From Dysgonamonadaceae bacterium (GTDB lineage: Bacteria; Bacteroidota; Bacteroidia; Bacteroidales; Azobacteroidaceae): a stretch of DNA of 10,174 nt. The notes beneath the pieces were generated by a model, which was given only the letters and a program-made list of their open reading frames with translations, was not told where the DNA came from and did no database searches. How positions within the stretch are numbered: the first letter of the stretch is position 1; every line of letters begins with the position of its first letter. The stretch spans positions 1 to 10,174 of the forward strand of contig JAITCT010000226.1 in NCBI GenBank assembly GCA_031282925.1, in the 5' to 3' direction. The translations under genes and the position numbers were made by a program. Shown one piece after another: positions 1 through 5,235 of the stretch.

Positions 1-326
1 GCAATATATTCCACATTCCCGTTGATTTTCCGTTCTTTGCCGGCTTTATCCTCAAACCACGCCACTTGCGCCATAGCGCCCATGTCAAACATGAATGTCA
101 GGGAATCAATACCTGAATAAGAGGCCGGATTCATCGGGTTAATCATATAAGGACTCCTCAAGCCGTAACCGATTCCGCCCATTGCCCGCTGAGAGGCAAA
201 GGCTTTATCCGCCAGACTTCCGTAACCATAACGCGTATAAGGGGAATTGGTACTGTTCTGTGCAAATGCAATACCCGGAAAAACCGCCAGGGCGAAAACC
301 CTCAAAACCATTTTAATTTTATTCAT
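1..326 (-). CDS. Secreted, probable outer-membrane beta-barrel protein (N-terminal part)
   Basis: The reverse strand reads from an ATG at 326-324 with no stop to the window edge, giving about 108 residues; the C-terminus lies outside. The first 22 residues look like a Sec signal peptide: a basic start (MNKIKM), a hydrophobic core (VLRVFALAVFPGIAF) and an Ala-x-Ala-like site before Gln-Asn. The mature part begins with NSPYTRYGYGSL, followed by RAMGGIGYGLR and NPMNPASYS. This resembles a conserved Bacteroidales family of putative FadL/PorV-like outer-membrane proteins; that assignment is from memory of the motif style and is an inference. A second in-frame ATG (codon 6) would still leave a hydrophobic leader, but the first gives the better signal peptide. 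It is transcribed divergently from rpsU, with a TACCTTTG promoter box 32 nt upstream. No specific function can be given. Confidence 0.7.
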   Translation of the reverse strand, partial: MNKIKMVLRVFALAVFPGIAFAQNSTNSPYTRYGYGSLADKAFASQRAMGGIGYGLRSPYMINPMNPASYSGIDSLTFMFDMGAMAQVAWFEDKAGKERKINGNVEYI

Positions 327-357
327 ATATCCTATGGCGCATCATTTGATAGCGGCG

Positions 358-365
358 CAAAGGTA
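358..365 (-). promoter_or_regulatory. Minus-strand -7 promoter box of the outer-membrane protein gene
   Basis: The reverse strand reads TACCTTTG, a perfect match to the Bacteroidota -7 consensus TAnnTTTG, 32 nt before the ATG of the leftward gene. No convincing TTTG -33 element lies at the usual 19-21 bp upstream; that stretch is only AT-rich. The position and the perfect -7 match make it a likely promoter, but the missing -33 box lowers certainty. Confidence 0.55.
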
Positions 366-436
366 AGAAGAATTTTTCTATTAAATTTGAAATAAAACTA
401 AAATTGTGTTATTTATCAGGGACACATGCGCTCAGT

Positions 437-571
437 TCCGGCAAACCCGCCGGAGTTTCCGGGCTGCTTCCCTCCGGTTGGCGCAAGGTGAAATTACGAG
501 TTACGAATTACGGGGAAAGCTGCACTACATCATTGCTGTAAAAGTCAAATAATCCGCGGTTGGCGCGAGGT
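437..571. repeat. GC-rich intergenic patch with small hairpins and a repeated 15-mer
   Basis: In an otherwise AT-rich spacer this stretch is GC-rich. TCCGGC (437-442) pairs perfectly with GCCGGA (449-454), and CCGGAG (450-455) can instead pair with CTCCGG (472-477). A 15-mer occurs twice in the same orientation: CGGTTGGCGCAAGGT (475-489) and CGGTTGGCGCGAGGT (557-571), differing at one base. Between them, TTACGAATTACGG (501-513) also occurs within the hairpin spacer between tRNA-Tyr and tRNA-Gly (2780-2792). No open reading frame of note is present. It looks like accumulated REP-like or mobile-element debris next to the transposase remnant; whether it has a function is unknown. Confidence 0.5.
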
Positions 572-601
572 TTCACCCCCGCTCGGTACATCGTCTTTGC
601 T

Positions 602-880
602 ACATCAGATAATGGCAGTGAGTTTTACGAACACAAATATATTGCTAAAATGTTGGACGCTACGTTTTTTTGCTCATCCCCTGTTTTTCCCGAAAAAGAG
701 GATTGAATGAATACACTGATGGACTCATCAGGCAGTATATTTCTGAAAAAACATAAAATTACAGATTCCAACAATAATACGAACCGTCTTTTCCCAAACA
801 AAAATAACGGAAGACCGGGAAAATTACTTAACTTTGATACCCCTTTCGAGAGATTTTATAATTTAGTTGCATTGGTTACT
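602..880 (+). pseudogene. Decayed 3' end of an IS30-family transposase gene
   Basis: Translation in shifting frames recovers the C-terminal part of an IS30-type DDE transposase. Frame 1 (602-670) gives TSDNGSEF then YEHKYIAKMLDATFF, covering the second catalytic Asp. After a +1 shift in a T-run (665-671), Ala-His-Pro follows (672-680). A further shift gives RGLNEYTDGLIRQYI (697-741), ending in a TAA at 754. The last frame gives NNGRPGKLLNFDTPFERF and ends near 880. IS30-family proteins normally read AHPYSSWERGLNE here, so the catalytic Glu region is corrupted (Lys-Lys-Arg-Gly). Three frameshifts and at least one stop are needed, so the gene is dead. The N-terminal two thirds are absent upstream and I saw no terminal inverted repeats. 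The 63-codon ORF starting at the ATG at 707 is part of this remnant, not a separate gene. Confidence 0.85.
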
Positions 881-914
881 CGAACCTGCCTTTTTTAAAA
901 TAATTCAAATATAT

Positions 915-945
915 TTTGTTATTGAGAAACTTTCCATTACCTTTG
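915..945 (+). promoter_or_regulatory. Promoter of rpsU
   Basis: TTTG at 915-918 and TACCTTTG at 938-945 are separated by 19 bp, an excellent fit to the Bacteroidota housekeeping-sigma promoter (TTTG, 19-21 bp, TAnnTTTG). The predicted transcript starts a few bases after 945 and has a leader of about 45-50 nt before the rpsU ATG at 1000. Confidence 0.8.
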
Positions 946-999
946 CCCCCAAAATACGAAATATTAACATTTAAAAATTTAATTGTCAAAAGAAAAATT

Positions 1000-1191
1000 A
1001 TGATTATCGTTCCATTGAAGGAAGGCGAAAATATTGAACGTGCCTTAAAAAAGTTCAAAAGAAAATTTGAAAAGACTGGTGTAACTAAAGAGCTGCGTAA
1101 AAGACAAGCTTTTTCAAAACCGTCTGTTGAAAAAAGAAAACAAAAAGTTCATGCTGTTTACGTTCAAAAATTACATCAGGCTGACGAATAA
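1000..1191 (+). CDS. rpsU: Small ribosomal subunit protein bS21
   Basis: The 63-residue product MIIVPLKEGENIERALKKFK... is a typical bS21: a short N-terminal strand (IIVPLKEGE), then long, strongly basic helices (KKFKRKFEKTG, ELRKRQAFSKPSVEKRKQK). It binds the 30S platform near the 3' end of 16S rRNA and takes part in translation initiation. The ATG at 1000 is chosen because bS21 proteins begin with a short residue run before VPLKEGE. An in-frame upstream extension to a TTG at 916 would run through the promoter and is rejected. The leader is A-rich (AAAAGAAAAATT before ATG) with no Shine-Dalgarno sequence. In Flavobacterium bS21 helps hide the anti-Shine-Dalgarno sequence and its own mRNA carries a strong one; that autoregulatory feature is not visible here. 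The gene is followed by xerC and hpf. Confidence 0.97.
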   Translation: MIIVPLKEGENIERALKKFKRKFEKTGVTKELRKRQAFSKPSVEKRKQKVHAVYVQKLHQADE

Positions 1192-1204
1192 TCCTGTGTT
1201 TTTT
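1173..1204 (+). terminator. Possible weak intrinsic terminator after rpsU
   Basis: ACA-t-CAGG (1173-1180) can pair with CCTGTGT (1193-1199) around a 12-nt loop that overlaps the end of rpsU, followed by a run of six T (1199-1204). The stem is short, with one bulge, so it is at best partial. It would separate rpsU from the independently promoted xerC gene. Confidence 0.35.
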
Positions 1205-1215
1205 CGTGGTAAAAT

Positions 1216-1246
1216 TTTGTATATTCATGCTTTCTTCCTACCTTCG
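1216..1246 (+). promoter_or_regulatory. Promoter of xerC-hpf
   Basis: TTTG at 1216-1219 and TACCTTCG at 1239-1246 are 19 bp apart. The -7 box has one deviation from TAnnTTTG (C for T at the seventh base). It lies 20 bp before the xerC ATG, which implies a very short leader. This suggests xerC and hpf are transcribed separately from rpsU, although readthrough is possible. Confidence 0.65.
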
Positions 1247-1266
1247 TATATCTAAAGTAAGAAAGT

Positions 1267-2148
1267 ATGATGATAGAGTCGTTTTTACAGTATTTGCAGT
1301 ATGAGAAAAATTATTCCGCCCATACGGTTGAGTCTTATAAAAATGATTTGTACCAGTTTAAAGAATTTGTATCCGGCGATTCCGCATTTCATCCGGAGAC
1401 AATTGATGCTATGTGGGTGCGGCGATGGATCGTTTCGCTGATGGATGAAAATTACTCTCCATTATCTGTAAATCGAAAATTGAGTTCTTTGAAATCATTT
1501 TTTAGGTATCTGTGTAAAAAAAAGTATATTGAAACCAATCCACTCGGAAACATACGGGGACCAAAAACAAAAAAACCGTTGCCCCATTTTGTTAAAGATT
1601 CGGATATGGAGAATTTATTTTCGGCTTGGAACGATGAAAACACTTTTGAAGGGGAACGTGATAAAGCCATTTTAGATGTTTTTTACACAACAGGTATTCG
1701 TTGTGCCGAATTAGCCGGTCTAAAAGACGGGGACGTTGATTTCCAGACCAAAATGATAAAAGTAACCGGAAAAAGAAACAAACAACGCTTGATTCCGTTT
1801 TCCGATACTTTGAAAGGTGTTTTACAGTCTTATATTAATATAAGGAGAGAAACAATAGAATCGCCGGCGAACAATGCCTTTTTCGTCAGGAAAAACGGCA
1901 AAGCGTTATCCAACTCAATTATATATGGAATTGTAAATAAACGATTGTCCGAAATTCCACACTTATCTAAAAAAAGTCCTCATGTATTGAGGCACACTTT
2001 TGCAACAAGTATGTTGAACAATGGTGCGGATTTGACTGCCGTCAAGGAATTATTAGGACACGCAAGTCTTTCCTCAACCGAAGTTTATACACATACAACT
2101 TTTGAAGAATTAAAAAAAGCGTATCACCAGGCTCATCCGAGAGCTTAA
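1267..2148 (+). CDS. xerC: Tyrosine recombinase XerC-like
   Basis: This 293-residue protein has the length and architecture of XerC/XerD recombinases, which resolve chromosome dimers at dif. Residues 1 to about 90 form the SAM-like core-binding domain (SFLQYLQYEKNYSAHTVESY). Residues about 107-293 form the catalytic domain. The catalytic set is complete: Arg145 (TTGIRCAELAGL), Lys169 (VTGKRNKQR), His239 and Arg242 (SPHVLRHTFAT), His265 (LLGHASLSS) and the nucleophile Tyr274 (STEVYTH). Two adjacent ATGs exist (1267 and 1270); the first is used. The conserved place between rpsU and hpf and the XerC-like proportions argue for the housekeeping enzyme rather than a phage or transposon integrase; XerC versus XerD cannot be settled from one sequence. 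The coding sequence ends 18 nt before hpf, so the two are probably co-transcribed. Confidence 0.9.
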   Translation: MMIESFLQYLQYEKNYSAHTVESYKNDLYQFKEFVSGDSAFHPETIDAMWVRRWIVSLMDENYSPLSVNRKLSSLKSFFRYLCKKKYIETNPLGNIRGPKTKKPLPHFVKDSDMENLFSAWNDENTFEGERDKAILDVFYTTGIRCAELAGLKDGDVDFQTKMIKVTGKRNKQRLIPFSDTLKGVLQSYINIRRETIESPANNAFFVRKNGKALSNSIIYGIVNKRLSEIPHLSKKSPHVLRHTFATSMLNNGADLTAVKELLGHASLSSTEVYTHTTFEELKKAYHQAHPRA

Positions 2149-2153
2149 AAACA

Positions 2154-2161
2154 AAAGGAGG
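2154..2161 (+). promoter_or_regulatory. Near-ideal Shine-Dalgarno sequence of hpf
   Basis: AAAGGAGG ends 5 nt before the hpf ATG and is a perfect complement to the canonical anti-Shine-Dalgarno core. The other start regions in this window (rpsU, tuf, rplK, rplA, rplJ, rplL, rpoB) are A-rich without such a motif, as is normal for Bacteroidota. It is therefore exceptional in context and supports the start at 2167. Confidence 0.8.
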
Positions 2162-2166
2162 TTTTT

Positions 2167-2469
2167 ATGGAAATTGCAATTCATTCAATTCATTTTGAAG
2201 CCAGTGTGAAATTGGAAAGTTTCATTCAAAAAAAAGTAAATCGTCTGGCAAAATTTAATGACAGTATCGTTTCTGCCGATGTAACATTGAAAGTGGTGAA
2301 ACCGGAAACCGCTGTAAATAAAGATGCTTCAGTAAAAATATTAGCGCCCGGGCATGAGTTTTTCGCCCATGAAATAGCCGATACTTTCGAAGAAGCCATT
2401 GATAAATGCGTAGAAAAATTAGAACGCCAAGTTGTAAAATCAAAAGAAAAGAAAATTTCTAAAAAATAA
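2167..2469 (+). CDS. hpf: Ribosome hibernation-promoting factor (HPF/RaiA family, short form)
   Basis: The 100-residue product fits the short HPF/YfiA (RaiA) family: an N-terminal beta strand (MEIAIHSIHFEAS), a helix rich in lysine (LESFIQKKVNRLAKF), a central beta hairpin (VSADVTLKVVKPE and ASVKILAPG) and a C-terminal helix (DTFEEAIDKCVEKLERQVVKSKEKK). Such proteins bind in the decoding centre of the 30S subunit, block mRNA and tRNA sites and stabilise idle ribosomes in stationary phase. The long-form C-terminal dimerisation domain is absent. It follows xerC after 18 nt, a conserved arrangement in Bacteroidales. The strong Shine-Dalgarno sequence may give it special translational control (inference). 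A separate promoter for the tRNA operon begins 11 nt after its stop codon. Confidence 0.92.
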   Translation: MEIAIHSIHFEASVKLESFIQKKVNRLAKFNDSIVSADVTLKVVKPETAVNKDASVKILAPGHEFFAHEIADTFEEAIDKCVEKLERQVVKSKEKKISKK

Positions 2470-2479
2470 CGGCATAATA

Positions 2480-2511
2480 TTTGGGCAATCGAAAAAAAAT
2501 TACTACATTTG
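2480..2511 (+). promoter_or_regulatory. Promoter of the tRNA-tuf operon
   Basis: TTTG at 2480-2483 and TACATTTG at 2504-2511 are 20 bp apart, a full match to the Bacteroidota promoter pattern. It lies immediately after hpf and about 48 nt before tRNA-Thr(UGU). I found no other TAnnTTTG box in the later spacers up to rpoB, so this may be the main promoter for everything downstream in the window. Confidence 0.8.
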
Positions 2512-2559
2512 TACCCGCTTTTGGGTTTTAGATGATCTAAAGTTGTTCTTTGATGTGTT

Positions 2560-2633
2560 GCCTCTTTAGCTCAGTTGGCCAGAGCACGTGATTTGTAATC
2601 TCGGGGTCGTTGGTTCGAATCCGACAAGAGGCT
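2560..2633 (+). tRNA. tRNA-Thr (anticodon UGU)
   Basis: The sequence folds as a full cloverleaf: acceptor stem GCCTCTT (2560-2566) with AAGAGGC (2626-2632), D-arm GCTC/GAGC, anticodon loop TTTGTAA with anticodon TGT, and T-arm GTTGG-TTCGAAT-CCGAC. The discriminator is T2633 and CCA is not encoded. The anticodon stem CGTGA/TCTCG contains one U-U mismatch (positions 29 and 41 in standard numbering). It is the first gene of the tRNA cluster. Confidence 0.93.
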
Positions 2634-2639
2634 CGAATG

Positions 2640-2674
2640 AATTGACAATTAAGGAGAAAAAATCATTGTCAATT
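2640..2674 (+). repeat. Hairpin between tRNA-Thr and tRNA-Tyr
   Basis: AATTGACAAT (2640-2649) and ATTGTCAATT (2665-2674) form a perfect 10-bp stem around a 15-nt purine-rich loop. There is no T-tract after it, so it is not a normal terminator. It sits between two tRNA genes and may help separate or process the precursor; that role is inferred. Confidence 0.6.
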
Positions 2675-2686
2675 ATCAACTAAAAA

Positions 2687-2769
2687 GGGCAGTTACCAGA
2701 GTGGCCAAATGGGGCTGACTGTAACTCAGCTGACGTACGTCTTCGGTGGTTCGAATCCATCACTGCCCA
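2687..2769 (+). tRNA. tRNA-Tyr (anticodon GUA)
   Basis: This is a class II tRNA. The acceptor stem is GGGCAGT (2687-2693) with ACTGCCC (2762-2768) and discriminator A2769. The anticodon arm is GCTGA-CTGTAAC-TCAGC with anticodon GTA. The long variable arm contains the palindrome GACGTACGTC, and the T-arm is GGTGG-TTCGAAT-CCATC. CCA is not encoded. Confidence 0.95.
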
Positions 2770-2778
2770 CAAGAATTG

Positions 2779-2841
2779 ATTACGAATTACGGATGGATGA
2801 ATGAAGTAGTCAGTGTAAAAAAAAAAATTGTAATTCGTAAT
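2779..2841 (+). repeat. Hairpin between tRNA-Tyr and tRNA-Gly
   Basis: ATTACGAATTAC (2779-2790) and GTAATTCGTAAT (2830-2841) form a perfect 12-bp stem, extendable outward by two G-U pairs and one A-T pair, with a 39-nt loop that ends in an A-tract. The arm word TTACGAATTACGG is also present at 501-513 near the transposase remnant, so it belongs to a repeated family. The 3' arm ends 7 nt before tRNA-Gly. Confidence 0.6.
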
Positions 2842-2848
2842 TGAATAA

Positions 2849-2921
2849 GCGGAAGTAGCTCAGTTGATAGAGCATTAGCCTTCCAAGCTGAGGGTCGCGG
2901 GTTTGAGTCCCGTCTTCCGCT
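2849..2921 (+). tRNA. tRNA-Gly (anticodon UCC)
   Basis: The acceptor stem GCGGAAG (2849-2855) pairs with CTTCCGC (2914-2920), with discriminator T2921. The anticodon arm is TTAGC-CTTCCAA-GCTGA, giving anticodon TCC. The T-arm is GCGGG-TTTGAGT-CCCGT. CCA is not encoded. The NYN-domain gene starts 36 nt after the 3' end. Confidence 0.95.
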
Positions 2922-2957
2922 CTTTGACAATACGTGTAGTTGTTGAAAACATAAATT

Positions 2958-3488
2958 ATGGCTGCATTGGTTTATTTAGATAATTCTAATCTTTGGATAG
3001 AAGGGAAAAGATTGAGCGCTGTGTTTCGCGGCACATCTCCCGATATTTCGATTGCTATCGAAACAAGGGATTTTGATAACACGTTCAGGCTGGATTTTGG
3101 TAAAGTGCTGGATATTGCGGATAATAAACCGATAAAAGTTGCTAAATTTTATGGCTCTCGTCCCCCCGAATCGGATTCAGTGTGGAATATGGCAAAGAAA
3201 GTCGGTTTTGAAACTGTTATTGCCGGCAGAAATTACAGCAATAAAGAAAAAGGGGTAGATACACAGTTGCTTGTTGATATGTTGACGGATTCTATTGAAG
3301 CGGACTCGGGACACGATATTTTTATCCTTATTGCCGGTGGTGCGGATTATATTCCTGTAATACGAAAAATTAAAAGTAGAAATTTTCGGGTACAGGTATT
3401 GTTTTGGAATCATGCATCAATAGAATTAAAGAAAGAAACGAATTTCATATCCCTTGATGGGTATTTTAATGACATTCGTGTTAAATAG
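2958..3488 (+). CDS. NYN-domain (PIN-like fold, LabA/DUF88-type) protein, predicted RNase
   Basis: The 176-residue product is almost entirely one NYN domain. The N-terminal strand ends in the signature LVYLDNSNLW with Asp8 and Asn11. A central motif EKGVDTQLLVDML carries Asp101. The third motif is FILIAGGADYIPVIRKI with Asp130, followed by a Rossmann-like strand FRVQVLFW. NYN proteins have a PIN-like fold and are predicted metal-dependent RNases. The usual third motif is S/T-G-D-x-D-F; here the first Asp is Gly128, so one of the normally conserved acidic residues is missing, and activity could be reduced. The gene begins 36 nt after tRNA-Gly and stops 9 nt before tRNA-Thr(GGU), with no promoter box seen in either gap. 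It must therefore come from the tRNA transcript and would be released by tRNA end processing. A role in RNA metabolism is inferred; the substrate is unknown. Confidence 0.85.
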   Translation: MAALVYLDNSNLWIEGKRLSAVFRGTSPDISIAIETRDFDNTFRLDFGKVLDIADNKPIKVAKFYGSRPPESDSVWNMAKKVGFETVIAGRNYSNKEKGVDTQLLVDMLTDSIEADSGHDIFILIAGGADYIPVIRKIKSRNFRVQVLFWNHASIELKKETNFISLDGYFNDIRVK

Positions 3489-3497
3489 TTACGTATT

Positions 3498-3569
<72 letters not shown>

Positions 3570-3652
3570 CGAAAACAAGGGAGAGAAAAGTAAATTCATT
3601 AATCAAATATCAAAGAAGATATATTCATTCTAAAAAAAGAACAAAATAGATT

Positions 3653-4840
3653 ATGGCAAAAGAACATTTTAACCGATCGAAACCTCATGTTAACATCGGT
3701 ACAATCGGTCATGTTGACCACGGTAAAACTACATTGACTGCCGCTATTACGACAGTATTGGCAAAGAAAGGTCTTTCCGAAGTGCGTTCTTTCGATTCGA
3801 TTGACAACGCTCCGGAAGAAAAGGAAAGAGGTATTACAATTAATACCGCTCACGTTGAATATGAAACTGCAAACCGTCACTACGCTCACGTTGACTGTCC
3901 GGGTCACGCCGACTACGTGAAGAACATGGTTACCGGTGCCGCTCAGATGGATGGTGCTATTATTGTAGTTGCCGCTACGGATGGTCCTATGCCTCAGACT
4001 CGTGAACACATCCTTTTGGCTCGTCAGGTAAATGTGCCTAAATTGGTTGTTTTCATGAATAAGGTAGATATTGTTGATGATCCCGAAATGTTGGAATTGG
4101 TGGAAATGGAAATGCGCGAATTGCTTTCTTTCTATGAATTTGACGGCGATAATACTCCGGTTATCCAAGGGTCTGCTTTGGGCGGTTTGAACGGAATTCC
4201 CGAATGGGAAGAAAAAATCGTAGAGTTGATGGATGCCGTTGATACATGGATTCCTCTGCCTCCGCGCGATATTGACAAACCTTTCCTGATGCCTGTTGAA
4301 GACGTATTCTCTATCACCGGTCGAGGTACCGTTGCTACGGGACGTATCGAAACTGGTATCATCAAAACCGGCGAAGAAGTTCAAATCATCGGTTTGGGTG
4401 CTGAAGGTAAGAAATCGGTTGTTACGGGCGTCGAAATGTTCCGTAAGATTCTTGACGAAGGCCAAGCCGGCGATAATGTAGGTTTGTTGCTTCGCGGTAT
4501 TGACAAAGACGAAGTAAAACGCGGTATGGTTATTACCCACCCGAACAAGGTTAAGCCTTACACTTCTTTCAAAGCTTCGGTTTATGTATTGAAGAAAGAA
4601 GAAGGTGGCCGCCATACGCCGTTCCACAACAAATATCGTCCGCAATTCTATATCCGTACCTTAGACGTAACAGGTGAAATCACATTGCCGGAAGGCACCG
4701 AAATGGTGATGCCGGGCGACAACTTGGAAATCAAAGTAGATTTGATTTATCCTGTAGCTTGCTCCGAAGGGTTGCGTTTTGCTATCCGTGAAGGCGGTCG
4801 TACCGTTGGTTCCGGTCAGATTACGGAAATCATCGAATAA
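3653..4840 (+). CDS. tuf: Elongation factor Tu
   Basis: This 395-residue EF-Tu is full length. It delivers aminoacyl-tRNA to the ribosomal A site as a GTP-bound complex. The G domain shows the P-loop GHVDHGKTT (19-27), switch I RGITI (59-63), DCPGH (81-85) with the catalytic His85, and NKVD (136-139). Domains 2 and 3 follow, including the near-C-terminal signature [16 protein letters not shown]. The ATG at 3653 is preceded by an A-rich leader with no Shine-Dalgarno sequence and no promoter box, so expression probably depends on readthrough from the tRNAs. Codons look strongly biased, as expected for an abundant protein; this also creates a long antisense open frame (3599-4645) that is not a gene. 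tRNA-Trp follows after a spacer with a large hairpin. Confidence 0.99.
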   Translation: MAKEHFNRSKPHVNIGTIGHVDHGKTTLTAAITTVLAKKGLSEVRSFDSIDNAPEEKERGITINTAHVEYETANRHYAHVDCPGHADYVKNMVTGAAQMDGAIIVVAATDGPMPQTREHILLARQVNVPKLVVFMNKVDIVDDPEMLELVEMEMRELLSFYEFDGDNTPVIQGSALGGLNGIPEWEEKIVELMDAVDTWIPLPPRDIDKPFLMPVEDVFSITGRGTVATGRIETGIIKTGEEVQIIGLGAEGKKSVVTGVEMFRKILDEGQAGDNVGLLLRGIDKDEVKRGMVITHPNKVKPYTSFKASVYVLKKEEGGRHTPFHNKYRPQFYIRTLDVTGEITLPEGTEMVMPGDNLEIKVDLIYPVACSEGLRFAIREGGRTVGSGQITEIIE

Positions 4841-4845
4841 AAGTT

Positions 4846-4926
4846 AATGAGTTATAAGTAAACGAGTAAACAAGAGAACAAGCTTGTATAAATCCTGTTT
4901 ACTCGTTTACTGAAATCTTGTTTACT
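4846..4926 (+). repeat. Hairpin repeat element, copy 1 (tuf to tRNA-Trp spacer)
   Basis: AGTAAACGAGTAAACA (4857-4872) and TGTTTACTCGTTTACT (4896-4911) form a perfect 16-bp stem, with an inner palindrome ACAAGCTTGT (4879-4888) in the loop. A second 3' word, CTTGTTTACT (4917-4926), is perfectly complementary to 4865-4874 and so competes for the same 5' arm. The segment 4846-4911 matches 7537-7601 after rplJ in flank, arms and part of the loop. No T-tract follows. Confidence 0.75.
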
Positions 4927-4932
4927 AAACAG

Positions 4933-5005
4933 ACGGGTTTAGCTCAGTTGGTAGAGCGACGGTCTCCAAAACCGTAGGTCGAGAGTTCGAGCCTTTCAAC
5001 CCGTG
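4933..5005 (+). tRNA. tRNA-Trp (anticodon CCA)
   Basis: The acceptor stem ACGGGTT (4933-4939) pairs with AACCCGT (4998-5004), with discriminator G5005. The anticodon arm ACGGT-CTCCAAA-ACCGT gives anticodon CCA, and the T-arm is GAGAG-TTCGAGC-CTTTC. The following three bases (5006-5008) are CCA, so here the 3' end appears to be encoded, unlike the other four tRNAs in the window. The secE start is only 19 nt after the discriminator base. Confidence 0.95.
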
Positions 5006-5024
5006 CCAAATAAAAATATTTCGT

Positions 5025-5228
5025 ATGAATTTTTTTCGGAAAATAGCTAATTATACTAAAGAATCTTATAGCGAACTTGTACATAAGGTTTCTTGGCCTA
5101 CTCAGCAGGAATTGGCAAGTAGCACTATCGTTGTAATGACAGCTTCCCTTCTCATGGCGGTAGTGGTATTTGGTATTGACTTCGTTTTTGAATCCATGGT
5201 CAAAGTCTTTTATTCGAAAATCTTTTAA
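5025..5228 (+). CDS. secE: Preprotein translocase subunit SecE
   Basis: The 67-residue product is a short, single-span SecE of the usual bacterial type. An amphipathic N-terminal helix carries the family signature around KVSWPTQQEL (residues 21-30), followed by one membrane segment (about 33-56, SSTIVVMTASLLMAVVVFG). SecE clamps the two halves of SecY in the inner-membrane SecYEG channel. The gene starts 19 nt after tRNA-Trp and ends 7 nt before nusG, the classic secE-nusG pair. The leader between tRNA and ATG is very short, so tRNA processing would leave a transcript with a leader of under 20 nt. Confidence 0.95.
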   Translation: MNFFRKIANYTKESYSELVHKVSWPTQQELASSTIVVMTASLLMAVVVFGIDFVFESMVKVFYSKIF

Positions 5229-5235
5229 TTAAGGC

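Noticed and set aside
707..898. Plus-strand 63-codon open frame before rpsU
   Set aside because: Its C-terminal half is the last frame of the decayed IS30 transposase and its first half is out of frame with that protein, so it is a fragment and not a gene.
916..999. N-terminal extension of rpsU from a TTG codon
   Set aside because: It would overlap the promoter boxes and add 28 residues not found in bS21 proteins.
2958..3488. NYN gene as integrase-borne cargo inserted at a tRNA gene
   Set aside because: No integrase, no direct repeat of the tRNA-Gly 3' end and no other cargo is present; the nearby tyrosine recombinase is the conserved housekeeping XerC type.
3599..4645. Long minus-strand open frame (348 codons) opposite tuf
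   Set aside because: It is antisense to a certain EF-Tu gene, its translation resembles no protein family I know, and strong codon bias in tuf removes stops from the opposite strand.
4857..4911. Intrinsic terminator after tuf
   Set aside because: The stem is strong, but it is AT-rich and has no T-tract after it, and tRNA-Trp and secE lack their own promoter boxes.
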